From Atopobiaceae bacterium (lineage in GTDB: Bacteria; Actinomycetota; Coriobacteriia; Coriobacteriales; Atopobiaceae), in NCBI GenBank assembly GCA_902834555.1, contig CADFJN010000006.1:68844-132843 (forward strand): 64,000 nucleotides of DNA. Reading direction: 5' to 3'. The translations under genes were made by a program, and so were the position numbers. This document shows, piece by piece, positions 8,333 through 17,400 of the stretch; position 1 is the first letter of the stretch, and each line of letters opens with the position of its first letter. The notes under the pieces were generated by a model, which was given only the letters and a program-made list of their open reading frames with translations, was not told the DNA's origin and searched no databases.

Positions 8333-9631
8333 ATGCCCACCGCATATGAGCTCATGTCAGACCAGGAACTCGAACAGGAGATTACGCGCCTCGAGGCCGA
8401 GGCCGAGCACCTTCGCTCGTTGGGCCTCAAGCTGGACATGGCGCGAGGCAAGCCCAGCCCCGAGCAGACCGCGCTCTCTCACCCCATGCTCGACGTTCTC
8501 AGCTCTTCCACCGAGATGGACGACCAGGGCGTAGCCGTTGACAACTACGGCGCCCCCGACGGTCTGCCCTCCGCACGCGCCCTCGCCGCGCAGATCCTGG
8601 GCGTCGACCCCAAGAACGTGATCGTGAACGGTTCCTCGAGCCTCAACCTTATGCACGACCTTGTCTGCAACGCCTACACCCACGGCATTGGCGGCAACAA
8701 GCCCTGGAGCCAGCAGGGCAAGGTTAAGTTCCTCTGCCCCGCCCCCGGCTACGACCGCCACTTCAAGGTCACTGCTCACTACGGCATCGAGAATGTTCCC
8801 GTTCCCATGCTTGAGGACGGCCCCGACATGGCCGTGGTGAAGCGCCTGGTCGAGAATGACCCCGCAGTCAAGGGCATCTGGTGCGTCCCCAAGTACGCCA
8901 ACCCCACGGGCATCACCTACTCCGACGACGTGGTCCGCAAGTTCGCCGCGCTCACGCCCGCCGCGCCCGACTTCCGCATCTTCTGGGATAACGCCTACGT
9001 GGTCCACACCTTCGAGGGCGAGGGCGACCACCTGCTCAACATCTTCGATGCCCTGGCCGAGGCCGGCAAGTCCGACATGGTCTACGAGTTTGGCTCCACG
9101 GCAAAGGTGACGTTCCCCAGCTCGGGCATTGCGTTTGTCACTGCCAGCTCCGCCGACATGGCCGAGATTCGCGCGGCCTTCTCGGTGATGCGCGTCTCGC
9201 CCGAGAAGGTCTCGCAGCTCGCGCACGTGCGCTTCCTCAAGGACCTCGACGGCATCAAGGCCCACATGGAGAAGCACGCCCAGATCGTGCGCCCGCGCTT
9301 CGAGCTGGTGCAGGAGAAGCTCCACGCCGGCCTCGACGGTCTCGACTGCGCCACTTGGAGCAACCCCCACGGCGGCTACTTTGTCTCGTTCGATGGCCCC
9401 AAGGGCTCCGCGAAGGCCATCGTTGGCCTGGCGGCCGAGCTGGGCGTGAAGCTCACGCCCGCCGGTGCCACCTGGCCCTACGGCCGCGACCCGGAGGATA
9501 CCAACATCCGCATCGCGCCCACGTACCCCTCTCTCGAGGACCTTGGCGCGGCGCTCGATGTCTTCGTGGTTGCCGTGAAGCTCGTCTCGGCGCGCCTTGC
9601 CAAGGCCGAGCGCGACGGCCAGCAGGGCTAG
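8333..9631 (+). CDS. Aminotransferase class I/II-like, aspartate aminotransferase subgroup Ic
   Basis: 432 residues, PLP-dependent fold type I. Visible are LDMARGKPSPEQ near the N-terminus, VNGSSSLNLMHDLV (cofactor phosphate region), a CVPKYANPTG block and the Schiff-base lysine in FGSTAKVTFPSSG. This arrangement matches the Asp_aminotransf family (PF12897), often annotated MocR-like although no helix-turn-helix is present. It should interconvert aspartate or another amino acid with its 2-oxo acid. ATG 8333 follows GAGGAGGGG. Its divergent neighbour is the hypothetical gene. The amino-donor preference is inferred from the family. Confidence 0.9.
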   Translation: MPTAYELMSDQELEQEITRLEAEAEHLRSLGLKLDMARGKPSPEQTALSHPMLDVLSSSTEMDDQGVAVDNYGAPDGLPSARALAAQILGVDPKNVIVNGSSSLNLMHDLVCNAYTHGIGGNKPWSQQGKVKFLCPAPGYDRHFKVTAHYGIENVPVPMLEDGPDMAVVKRLVENDPAVKGIWCVPKYANPTGITYSDDVVRKFAALTPAAPDFRIFWDNAYVVHTFEGEGDHLLNIFDALAEAGKSDMVYEFGSTAKVTFPSSGIAFVTASSADMAEIRAAFSVMRVSPEKVSQLAHVRFLKDLDGIKAHMEKHAQIVRPRFELVQEKLHAGLDGLDCATWSNPHGGYFVSFDGPKGSAKAIVGLAAELGVKLTPAGATWPYGRDPEDTNIRIAPTYPSLEDLGAALDVFVVAVKLVSARLAKAERDGQQG

Positions 9632-9676
9632 GGCGGCCAGCTCTTCTCGCCACAAGCAGGCGAGAGGAGCGGACAT

Positions 9677-9691
9677 ATACAATACTTGTAT
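9677..9691. promoter_or_regulatory. ATACAA-TAC-TTGTAT palindrome in a 313-bp gap
   Basis: The gene-free stretch 9632-9944 contains a hairpin just after the aminotransferase (9641-9669, CTCTTCTCGCC / GGCGAGAGGAG), then this perfect 6-bp palindrome, then a GGCCTCC / GGAGGCC stem (~9698-9730). The palindrome looks like a repressor operator; which regulator uses it is unknown. No gene is visible in the rest of the gap. Confidence 0.35.
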
Positions 9692-9944
9692 GGCAGCGGC
9701 CTCCAGAATGTATTTTTCGTTCGGGAGGCCGATGCCTAGCATGGGACTAGCGTTTGGCCCACACCAACGGATTCGCGGAGTTCTGTAGAATCGGGAGGCG
9801 CGCACATCGCCCGCGAGGGCGGGCCGGATGTGGCATACATTAAAGAGTCACAAACGGTGGCGCCGCCAGTGGCGCCAGTGCACGAGGCGTGGCCCAGCCC
9901 CTGGGCTGGCCAGACGTATAAGGACACGGAGGGATCGTTCGGGC

Positions 9945-10853
9945 ATGTCGAAGAAGCCAAGTAACAAGGCAACCAAGAAGGGCGCCGCAACGGGCGCGTC
10001 CTCGGCAAGGGGCAAGGGCTCCGCGTCCAAGAAGGACCAGTCCTCACCTGCGAACAACCTCTCCACGCCCGCCAAGGTCGTCATCATCATCTTTGCCGTG
10101 CTCATGGTTGTCTCGCTCATGATGCCCACGCTCTCCACGGCCTTCTCCAACAACCAGCAGGCCGAGCAGCAAAGCTCCCAGGACTCGAGCGCTGACTCCA
10201 GCTCGGACAGCAGCTCGGACTCGTCGGACGACAGCTCCACGGACTCTAGCTCCGCTACTGGTGTGGCCGCTGTGGACGCCAAGTACCAGGACACCGTCGC
10301 GGAGCTTGAGTCCAAGCTCTCCTCTGACAACACCAACCTCGCGACCCTGCTCAACCTGGGCCGCAACTACATGCGCTGGGGCGCCTCGGTCATCTCGGTG
10401 TCCTCCTCGGACGACGACACCACTCACGGCAACAAGCTCCTCGAGAAGGCCATTGGCTACTACCAGCAGTACCTCGACCTCAAGGACTCCGACGCCGTTC
10501 GCGTGGACATCGCGCTCTGCAAGCTCTACGAGGGCAACACGAGTGAGGCGCAGTCCGACCTCGAGACGCTCACGCAGAACTCGCCCACCTATGCCCCCGC
10601 CTGGGCAAACCTTGGCATGGTCCAGGAGTACTCCGGCGACAAGGACGCCGCCAAGGCCTCCTACCAGTCCGCCATCGACAACGACCCCAACGACGAGTAT
10701 GGCGCGAAGTCCTACGCCACGCAGCGCCTTGCCGCGCTCGAGTCCTCGTCGAGCACCACGACCTCCGCGTCGCCCACGTCCTCGTCTACAGGTCAGACCG
10801 GGGCGAAGGGGCTCACGGACACGCTGAACAACCTCTCTGGTACCGGACTCTAA
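9945..10853 (+). CDS. Membrane-anchored TPR-repeat protein
   Basis: 302 residues. A Lys/Ser-rich cytoplasmic tail is followed by one membrane helix (VVIIIFAVLMVVSLMMPTL, residues ~45-64), a low-complexity Ser/Asp/Gln linker (~70-105) and about three tetratricopeptide repeats (NLATLLNLGRNYMRWG; YAPAWANLGMVQEYSGD). A Ser/Thr-rich tail ends the protein. TPR domains are protein-protein scaffolds; this one would face outside the membrane. ATG 9945 has GGAGGG about 11 bp upstream. It is 15 bp ahead of the STAS gene and probably shares its transcript. Its partner is unknown. Confidence 0.8.
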   Translation: MSKKPSNKATKKGAATGASSARGKGSASKKDQSSPANNLSTPAKVVIIIFAVLMVVSLMMPTLSTAFSNNQQAEQQSSQDSSADSSSDSSSDSSDDSSTDSSSATGVAAVDAKYQDTVAELESKLSSDNTNLATLLNLGRNYMRWGASVISVSSSDDDTTHGNKLLEKAIGYYQQYLDLKDSDAVRVDIALCKLYEGNTSEAQSDLETLTQNSPTYAPAWANLGMVQEYSGDKDAAKASYQSAIDNDPNDEYGAKSYATQRLAALESSSSTTTSASPTSSSTGQTGAKGLTDTLNNLSGTGL

Positions 10854-10868
10854 GGAAGAGGGATCCCT

Positions 10869-11189
10869 ATGAGCATCAACATCTCAACCACACCCACCGA
10901 AGGTGGCTGCTGCGTGGCAGTCTCCGGCGAGGTCGACGTCTCCAACGCCTCCGCGCTGCGCGACGTCCTGGACGAGCAGCTCTCCTCGGGCGAGGGTTCG
11001 CTTGCGATCGACCTGGCAGAGGTGCCCTACATCGACTCCACGGGGATTGGCGTCCTGGTTGGCGCGGCGCATCGCGCCAAGGAGACGGGCCGCACCCTCT
11101 CGGTGGAGCACCCGCAGAGAAACGTGGCGCGCGTCCTCTCGCTCCTTGGCGTGGGCGCCGACCTCAACGTCACCGGGGCGCAGCAGTAG
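10869..11189 (+). CDS. STAS-domain protein (anti-sigma factor antagonist type)
   Basis: 106 residues consisting of a single STAS domain. The key segment IDLAEVPYIDSTGIGVLVGA contains the DSTG loop whose Ser is phosphorylated in SpoIIAA/RsbV proteins. Such proteins bind an anti-sigma kinase and free its sigma factor. No kinase or sigma gene is adjacent, so its partner must be elsewhere. ATG 10869 follows AAGAGGG. It lies between the TPR protein and tatA in one orientation; the link to Tat export is positional only. Confidence 0.88.
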   Translation: MSINISTTPTEGGCCVAVSGEVDVSNASALRDVLDEQLSSGEGSLAIDLAEVPYIDSTGIGVLVGAAHRAKETGRTLSVEHPQRNVARVLSLLGVGADLNVTGAQQ

Positions 11190-11256
11190 CGCTTCAAGAA
11201 AGCCCGCACGCCGCGGGTACCTGTAGGAATTCGATCCACGCTGGAGGAAACCGACC

Positions 11257-11928
11257 GTGTTTGGCATTGGAGAGTCAGAGCTCGCTCTCATCCTGCTCTT
11301 CGCGTTCCTCATCTTTGGGCCTGACAAGCTCCCCGGGATGGGCCGCACCATTGGCCGCGCGCTGCGGCAGTTCAGAAACGCCCAGGAGGGCTTTACGCAG
11401 GTGGTTCAGACCGAGATCGTGGATCCCGCGACCGAGGCCATGAGCGATGCGCCCAAGAAGCCCAACCGCAAGCGCAGCGAGGAGGAGGACGCAGACATCG
11501 AGGGTTCCGGCTCCTCCAAGTCCACGCCCAAGACAGAGACGTTCGCCGAGCGCAAGAAGCGCCTCGAGGCAGAGCGTGCCGCCGCCGAGAAGGCCAAGGC
11601 AGATGCCGCAGCCGCCGAGAAGGCCAAGGCAGACGCCGCGGAGGCAAGCACGGATGCCGACAGCGACGCCGACGCTGCGCCCGCAGCCGAGGCACCCGCC
11701 GAGGCCAAGACGGTAAGCGCTCTCGCACCGGAGGCGTCAAAGCCCGTGGACGAGAAGCCCAAGCCCACGACTGCCGCCGACCTCTACGCGATGAGCCCCA
11801 AGCGCCGTCGCGAGCAGCAGGCCGCCGAGGCCGAGAAGGCCGCCGAAGCCGAGAAGGCCGACGCGCCCGCAGCCAGTGACACCGTTACCGCTACAGACGG
11901 AGAGGAGGGCGGCGAGCAGCAGGCCTAG
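11257..11928 (+). CDS. tatA: Twin-arginine translocase subunit TatA/TatB, long-tailed
   Basis: 223 residues. The N-terminal membrane helix (ELALILLFAFLIF) runs into the FGPDKLP hinge and an amphipathic helix (GRTIGRALRQFRNAQ), the hallmark of TatA/TatB. The rest is a long Ala/Glu/Lys-rich charged tail (~residues 60-223), much longer than a usual 60-90-residue TatA and closer to TatB. Because only one such gene sits beside tatC, it may do both jobs. GTG 11257 has GGAGG 9 bp upstream. tatC follows after 20 bp. A Tat substrate is seen in this window (the lipoprotein at 59717). Confidence 0.9.
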   Translation: MFGIGESELALILLFAFLIFGPDKLPGMGRTIGRALRQFRNAQEGFTQVVQTEIVDPATEAMSDAPKKPNRKRSEEEDADIEGSGSSKSTPKTETFAERKKRLEAERAAAEKAKADAAAAEKAKADAAEASTDADSDADAAPAAEAPAEAKTVSALAPEASKPVDEKPKPTTAADLYAMSPKRRREQQAAEAEKAAEAEKADAPAASDTVTATDGEEGGEQQA

Positions 11929-11948
11929 CGCCCCGCTCCCATACCACC

Positions 11949-12737
11949 ATGCCTATTGGACCAGCACGCATGCCCATCATGGACCACCTCGGCGAGCTTC
12001 GTCGCAGGCTCACCATCATCGTGGTCTCGCTCCTCACGGTGGCGGTCATCGTCTACTTTGCCACCCCCACCCTCATCGACCTCATGATCGACCAGATCAA
12101 GGAGGCCATGCGCGGCGGCGACCTCTACGTCCTCACCGCACTCGGCGGCTTCACCATCCGCTTCAAGGTCGCCATGTTCTTCTCGATGATCATCTGCACC
12201 CCCATCATCATCTGGGAGATCATGGCCTTCATCCTGCCGGCGCTCAAGCCCAAGGAGCGCAAGTGGGTTGTCCCCACGGTGGCGGCCCTTGTCGCCCTGT
12301 TCTTCATTGGCATGATCTTCTGCTACTACGTGATCCAGCCTGCCGCGTTTGGCTGGCTGCTCGACCAGTCCTTCGAGTTTGCGCAGAACATGGCCGACGC
12401 CGAGGACTACCTCAACATCTACATGCTGCTTGAGATTGGCTTTGGCATTGCCTTCGAGCTGCCCCTGGTGATCTTCTACCTCTCGATCCTGCACGTCGTG
12501 CCGTACAAGACCTTCCGCTCGCAGTGGCGCTACATCTACGTTGGCCTCATGGTCCTCTCGGCTGTCGTCACGCCCGACGCCTCGCCCGTGACCATGCTCC
12601 TCATGTTTGCCGCGCTTATCGCCCTGTACGAGATCGCCCTGGCAATTGCCCGCAACGTCATCGTGGCGCGCGACGGCAAGCAGGCCCTCAAGTGGTCCCG
12701 CGAGGACTACGAGAACGCAGAGCTCGACAAGCTTTAA
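11949..12737 (+). CDS. tatC: Sec-independent protein translocase TatC
   Basis: 262 residues with six predicted membrane helices. The signature near the N-terminus is MDHLGELRRRL, the TatC site that binds twin-arginine signals, followed by FTIRFKVAMFF and the C-terminal VVTPDASPVTMLLM. It is the receptor subunit of the Tat pathway, exporting folded proteins. ATG 11949 is closely spaced after tatA; an in-frame ATG at 11970 directly before DHLGEL is an alternative start. The end of the gene is 44 bp before the topoisomerase TTG start. Confidence 0.96.
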   Translation: MPIGPARMPIMDHLGELRRRLTIIVVSLLTVAVIVYFATPTLIDLMIDQIKEAMRGGDLYVLTALGGFTIRFKVAMFFSMIICTPIIIWEIMAFILPALKPKERKWVVPTVAALVALFFIGMIFCYYVIQPAAFGWLLDQSFEFAQNMADAEDYLNIYMLLEIGFGIAFELPLVIFYLSILHVVPYKTFRSQWRYIYVGLMVLSAVVTPDASPVTMLLMFAALIALYEIALAIARNVIVARDGKQALKWSREDYENAELDKL

Positions 12738-12781
12738 ACTAGGGGGACTCTGCCGTCACGAAGCAAGCGAGGTAATGTTCT

Positions 12782-15331
12782 TTGATCCTTGTCGTCACCG
12801 AGAAGAACGATGCCGCCCAGCAGATCGCCAGGCTCCTCTCCGAGTCCGGCAAGCCCAAGGCGGACAAGGTCTACAACACGCCCATCTACCGCTTTAGGAA
12901 GGGCGGGGAGGACTGGGTGACCATAGGCCTGCGCGGTCACATCATGCAGCCGGACTTCCCGCCCGAGCTCAAGTTTGACTCGCAGGAGGGCTGGTACGGC
13001 CTCACCGCCGAGGGCGAGCACCTGCCGGCAGACGTGCCCGACGGCCTTGCTCGTCCGCCCTTTGCCACCAAGCGCAAGCCCTTTTTGGCCGACGGCGTGG
13101 ACATCAAGGGTTGGAAGATCCCGAGCCTGCCGTATCTGGTGTGGGCTCCCATCGAGAAGCTTCCAGCCGAGAAGGAGATCATCCGCTCGCTCAAGAACCT
13201 TGCCAAGAAGGCGGACTCGGTCATCATTGGTACGGACTTCGACCGCGAGGGCGAGCTCATCGGCTCGGATGCCCTCAAGCAGATCCTCTCGGTGGCTCCA
13301 GACGTGAAGGTCTCTCGCGCGCGCTACTCCGCCTTCACCAAGGCCGAGATAGACCACGCGTTCGACAACCTGGTGGCGCTCGACCAGGACCTTGCCGACG
13401 CGGGCGAGAGCCGCCAGCACATCGACCTCATCTGGGGCGCCGTGCTCACGCGCTACCTTACCTGCGTGCGTTTTGGCGGCCTGGGCAACACGCGCTCTGC
13501 CGGCCGCGTTCAGACGCCCACGCTTGCCCTGGTGGTTGAGCGCGAGCGCGAGCGCATGGCCTTCGTGCCCGAGGACTACTGGGTCCTCTCGGGCGAGGCC
13601 ACGCATGCGGACTCCGACCCATTCCGCATCACGCACGCCACCGCGCGCTTTACCGACCATGACGCTGCCGAGAAGGCCTATGGCCACGTGCGCGACGCGA
13701 AGACCGCCACGGTGCGCGCGGTCACGCGCAAGACGCGCCGCGTGAACCCGCCGGTGCCCTTCAACACCACGTCCATGCAGGCAGCCGCGGCGGCCGAGGG
13801 CATCTCGCCCGCGCGTGCCATGCGCCTGGCAGAGTCGCTCTATATGGACGGCCTCATCTCGTACCCGCGCGTGGACAACACCGTCTACCCGTCGTCGCTC
13901 GACCTGCGCGAGTGCGTGCGCACGCTCTCCTCGGTGCCGCAGTTTGCGCCCACGTGCAAGGCGCTTCTCGGCCAGGGCACGCTCCATGCCACACGCGGCA
14001 AGCAGGAGACAACCGACCACCCGCCCATCTATCCCACCGGCGCCGCCAACCCGGACAACCTGCAGCCCGCGGAGTGGAAGCTCTACAACCTCATCGCGCG
14101 ACGCTTCCTGGCCACGCTCATGGGGCCGGCAACGATTGCCGGGACCAAGGTCGAGCTGGACGTTGCCGGTGAGCCCTTCGTTGCCACGGGAAACGTCCTG
14201 TCTGTGCCGGGCTTTCGCGCCATCTACCCCTATGGGCTCAAGAAGGACGACCAGCTGCCCGAGCTCAGCGAGGGTGATACCTGCGACGTCACCTCCATGT
14301 CGCTTGACGCCAAGCAGACGGAGCCTCCCGCGCGCTACAGCCAGGGCAAGCTCATCCAGGAGATGGAGAAGCGCGGGCTGGGCACCAAGTCCACGCGCGC
14401 CTCGATAATTCAGCGCCTCTACGACGTGAAGTACCTCAAGAATGACCCGGCCGAGCCCAGCAAGCTGGGCATGGCAATTATCGACGCGCTCACCAACTAC
14501 GCTCCGCGCATCACCACGCCCGAGATGACCGCCGAGCTCGAGGGTGACATGACCAAGGTCGCCGAGGGTGTGGATACACAGACGCAGGTCGTGGATCACT
14601 CTCGCGCGCTTCTCGCCGGCATGATGGACGGGCTCATCGACCACAAGGACGACCTCTCCGAGGCCATCGCCGACGCCGTGACCGCCGATGCCAAGATTGG
14701 CGTGTGCCCCAAGTGCGGCCGCGACCTGGTGGTGAAGACGTCCGCCAAGACGCGCGGGAGCTTTGCGGGCTGCATGGGCTGGCCGGACTGCGACGTGACG
14801 TACCCGCTGCCCAAGGGACGCATCGAGCCCATCGAGGGCGAGGCGGGCGTGTGCCCGGAGTGTGGCGCACCGCGCGTGAAGGTGCACCCGTTCCGCAACC
14901 GTCCGTACGAGACGTGCATCAACCCGGCGTGCCCCACCAACCGCGAGCCTGACATTGTGGTGGGGGAGTGCGCCGCCTGCAAGGCGGCCGGCCGTCACGG
15001 CGACCTAGTGGCGCACAAGTCCGAGAAGAGCGGGAAGCGCTTCATCCGCTGTACCAACTACGACGAATGCGGCACGAGCTACCCTCTGCCGCAGCGTGGC
15101 GAGCTGCACGCCACGGGCGAGACCTGCCCGGAGTGCGGTGCGCCCATCGTCGAGGTGGTGACGCAGCGCGGGCCGTGGCGCATCTGCGTGAACATGGACT
15201 GCCCAAGCAGGGAGAAGAAGGCAGCTGCTGGTGCACGCGGTGCACGCGGTGCGCGCGGGGCGCGTAAGGGCTCGGCGTCAGGGCGTGGCGGCTCAGCGGG
15301 GCGCAGCTCGTCTCGACGCAAGAAGGCGTAG
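12782..15331 (+). CDS. topA: Type IA DNA topoisomerase with four C-terminal zinc ribbons
   Basis: 849 residues. It begins with a Toprim domain (MILVVTEKNDAA; acidic IGTDFDREGEL at ~150). The catalytic tyrosine is in LISYPRVDNTVYP (~residue 360), preceded by RSAGRVQTPTL. It relaxes negative supercoils by single-strand passage. Four Cys4-type zinc ribbons follow (CPKCG, CPECG, CAACK, CPECG units, residues ~640-815), then a basic Gly/Ala/Arg tail suited to DNA binding. The start is TTG 12782, with GAGGT at 8 bp; the nearby ATG 12774 is out of frame. The core looks closer to archaeal-type topoisomerase I than to E. coli TopA (inference), so the gene symbol is tentative. Confidence 0.88.
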   Translation: MILVVTEKNDAAQQIARLLSESGKPKADKVYNTPIYRFRKGGEDWVTIGLRGHIMQPDFPPELKFDSQEGWYGLTAEGEHLPADVPDGLARPPFATKRKPFLADGVDIKGWKIPSLPYLVWAPIEKLPAEKEIIRSLKNLAKKADSVIIGTDFDREGELIGSDALKQILSVAPDVKVSRARYSAFTKAEIDHAFDNLVALDQDLADAGESRQHIDLIWGAVLTRYLTCVRFGGLGNTRSAGRVQTPTLALVVERERERMAFVPEDYWVLSGEATHADSDPFRITHATARFTDHDAAEKAYGHVRDAKTATVRAVTRKTRRVNPPVPFNTTSMQAAAAAEGISPARAMRLAESLYMDGLISYPRVDNTVYPSSLDLRECVRTLSSVPQFAPTCKALLGQGTLHATRGKQETTDHPPIYPTGAANPDNLQPAEWKLYNLIARRFLATLMGPATIAGTKVELDVAGEPFVATGNVLSVPGFRAIYPYGLKKDDQLPELSEGDTCDVTSMSLDAKQTEPPARYSQGKLIQEMEKRGLGTKSTRASIIQRLYDVKYLKNDPAEPSKLGMAIIDALTNYAPRITTPEMTAELEGDMTKVAEGVDTQTQVVDHSRALLAGMMDGLIDHKDDLSEAIADAVTADAKIGVCPKCGRDLVVKTSAKTRGSFAGCMGWPDCDVTYPLPKGRIEPIEGEAGVCPECGAPRVKVHPFRNRPYETCINPACPTNREPDIVVGECAACKAAGRHGDLVAHKSEKSGKRFIRCTNYDECGTSYPLPQRGELHATGETCPECGAPIVEVVTQRGPWRICVNMDCPSREKKAAAGARGARGARGARKGSASGRGGSAGRSSSRRKKA

Positions 15332-15410
15332 CGGAGCGCCGGGTCGCTAACGACCCTCGCCTCGTTGGCGCCGCAGCGATGGTTTTGCGCGCCGTTACTG
15401 CAGGAATGCC

Positions 15411-15550
15411 CCTTCCGGCGACAAAATGTCGCCGGAAGGCCACTTTTGTATGCACTTGCTGCCAAAACGCGCCCTCCGGAGACAAAACGTCGCCGGAACA
15501 GGGGTTTCGTACAGGGTTGCTGCCAAAATGCGCTCTCTGGCGCCGGACGG
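15411..15550. repeat. Tandem ~61-bp repeat units with CCTTCCGGCGAC palindrome
   Basis: Unit 1 starts with a perfect 12-bp palindrome CCTTCCGGCGAC / GTCGCCGGAAGG (15411-15439). A second, degenerate unit starts at 15472 and a partial third at ~15533. Each continues with a tail similar to TTGCTGCCAAAACGCG. The same family is found after the glutaredoxin gene at about 7690-7830. The unit sits right after the topoisomerase gene and may act as its terminator. Confidence 0.75.
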
Positions 15551-15717
15551 CTGTCTTTCTCGCCGCGCGCCTCAACGCTCGCCGACGCATAGCAACCTTT
15601 CGCAGAAATATTACCTTTGTATTACGGACTTTAGGATAGTAGCGCTACGTGAACTTCAAGGGTGCATAGTCTCAGACCCGCCACGCAGAAGCGGGCGCTA
15701 CGAAAAGGGAGACTAAG

Positions 15718-15768
15718 ATGTTCCAGGCCAGCACGCACAATCTCATCGAGATTACCAGCATTATCTAG
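15718..15768 (+). CDS. Putative 16-residue leader peptide
   Basis: ATG 15718 has an excellent AAGGGAG ribosome site 6 bp upstream and encodes MFQASTHNLIEITSII before TAG. The peptide has four Ile in its last seven residues. It begins the long leader of the transporter gene at 16050 and is immediately followed by mutually exclusive hairpins, the layout of a transcription attenuator. Too short to be a certain gene; conservation is untested. Confidence 0.45.
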   Translation: MFQASTHNLIEITSII

Positions 15769-15816
15769 GTGCGGGTGGCTACATACGGCCGTCCGCACCT
15801 GCGGGCGGCCGCGGAC
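15769..15816 (+). promoter_or_regulatory. Alternative hairpins after the leader peptide (attenuator-like)
   Basis: GGTGCGG (15769-15775) can pair with CCGCACC (15793-15799). The overlapping GTCCGC (15791-15796) can instead pair with GCGGAC (15811-15816). The two folds exclude one another. No U-run follows, so if it is regulatory it may act through Rho or ribosome occupancy. The remainder of the gap to 16049 shows no gene. Confidence 0.4.
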
Positions 15817-16049
15817 CTTAGGGCCCGGGGCTGTTGGGGAGAGACAGCGCCGGGTCTTCTTCGTATGCCGACTGTCCTCCGCAGAAATCCGGACCGAGCG
15901 GAACATCGCAAGCGAGAGGAGCACGGCAGACGAACAAGCATGCAATGACGTTGTGAGAACGATTCCACATCGTAGGGAGAGACGGGTTCGCCGCGTAAAG
16001 GCGAGAAGTTCTCGCCCACACCAGAATCCAGACCACAAGGAGAGAAGCA

Positions 16050-17375
16050 ATGTCTTCGCAACCTACATCGCTAACCGCCCCGGCAGTAGCCGAGGCTCCC
16101 AAGAGAGACTCCGTCCTCGAGGTGATGGCTGCCTCCATGGTGGGCACCGCAATCGAGTTCTACGATAACTACTGCTATTCGATTGCCGCCGCAAGCTACT
16201 TTGGCCTCGTCTTCTTCACCGACGTCGCGAAGCAGAACCCGTTCCTCGCGACTCTATTCTCGTTTGTCACCTTTGCCGTGTCGTTTCTTGCACGCCCGTT
16301 TGGGTCGCTGCTCTTTGGGCACTTTGGCGACAAGCTCGGCCGCAAGAAGACGCTGGTGGTTGCACTCATGATGATGGGCATCTCCACCTTTGTGGTTGGC
16401 GTGCTACCCGGCTATGACGTCCTTGGGCCGATGGCCGTAGTGCTCCTGTGCGTCTGCCGTGCATGCCAGGGCCTGGGCCTTGCGGGCGAGTGGTCGGGCG
16501 CGGCGCTTGTCGCCACCGAGAACGCGCCGGCCAACAAGCGCGCGCTGTGGGGTTCCTTCCCCAACCTGGGCGCCCCTCTCGGCTTCTTCTTTGCCTACGG
16601 CGTCAACCTGCTGCTTGAGAGCAGCTTCTCGCAGGACACCATGGTCGCCTGGGGCTGGCGCATCCCGTTCCTGCTCTCCGCGGTCCTCGTGGTTGTTGGT
16701 CTTGTCGTCCGTGAGCGCATGAGCGAGACCCCCGTCTTCCAGAAGGCTGTCAAGGAGGACCGCGTGGTGAGGAGCCCGCTTCACGAGCTCACCAAGTACT
16801 GGAAGCAGGTCGTTCTTGGCACCTGCGCCATGGGCATCACGTACACCCTGTTCTACCTGCTGGGCACCTGGTCCCTCTCCTACGGCGTGAAGACGCTCGG
16901 ATTTGCCCAGACCCAGTACCTGCAGCTCGAGCTTGCCGCCGTTCCGTTCTTTGCCGTGTTCATCGTTGTTGGCTGCGTCGAGGCCGACAAGGTTGGCCGC
17001 AGGCCTGTCCTTCTCGTCACCACGCTGCTCACCGTTGTGTTTAGCCTTCTTGCGCCGCAGCTGCTTGCGACCCAGAACGCCGCCAGCGTGTTTGCCTTCC
17101 TCGCCGTTGGCTTCTGCCTGATGGGCGGCCTGTTTGGGCCCTGCGGCGCCTACCTGCCCGAGCTCTTCCCGGCAAACGTGCGCTACTCTGGCTCCGGCCT
17201 GGCGTACAACCTCTCGTCGATCCTGGGCGGCGCGTTTGCGCCCACCATCGCCACGGCACTGGTGCTTGCGTTTGGCATCCAGGGCGTGGGTTGGTACCTC
17301 CTCGCGATGTCCGCGGTCGCGCTTGTCGCGCTGCTGCTCATCAAGGAGAGCAAGGACATGGAGTTCGATGCGTAG
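16050..17375 (+). CDS. MFS transporter, metabolite:H+ symporter (MHS) family
   Basis: 441 residues and about 12 membrane helices. The MHS hallmark near the N-terminus is GTAIEFYDNYCYS, and the inter-helix loop 2-3 motif is GHFGDKLGRKKTL. A second marker is GEWSGAALVATE. Family members (ProP, ShiA, KgtP, CitA type) bring in small carboxylates or amino acids with protons; the substrate here cannot be read. ATG 16050 follows AAGGAGAGAAGC. It has a ~280-bp leader holding a short peptide and alternative hairpins, and its own strong terminator, so it is a single-gene unit. Confidence 0.9.
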   Translation: MSSQPTSLTAPAVAEAPKRDSVLEVMAASMVGTAIEFYDNYCYSIAAASYFGLVFFTDVAKQNPFLATLFSFVTFAVSFLARPFGSLLFGHFGDKLGRKKTLVVALMMMGISTFVVGVLPGYDVLGPMAVVLLCVCRACQGLGLAGEWSGAALVATENAPANKRALWGSFPNLGAPLGFFFAYGVNLLLESSFSQDTMVAWGWRIPFLLSAVLVVVGLVVRERMSETPVFQKAVKEDRVVRSPLHELTKYWKQVVLGTCAMGITYTLFYLLGTWSLSYGVKTLGFAQTQYLQLELAAVPFFAVFIVVGCVEADKVGRRPVLLVTTLLTVVFSLLAPQLLATQNAASVFAFLAVGFCLMGGLFGPCGAYLPELFPANVRYSGSGLAYNLSSILGGAFAPTIATALVLAFGIQGVGWYLLAMSAVALVALLLIKESKDMEFDA

Positions 17376-17400
17376 TTCCTGACGCGCTCCTGTGATTGCG

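Noticed and set aside
12734..14998. 754-codon minus-strand frame opposite the topoisomerase
   Set aside because: Same GC-driven mirror effect; the plus strand encodes all conserved topoisomerase motifs.
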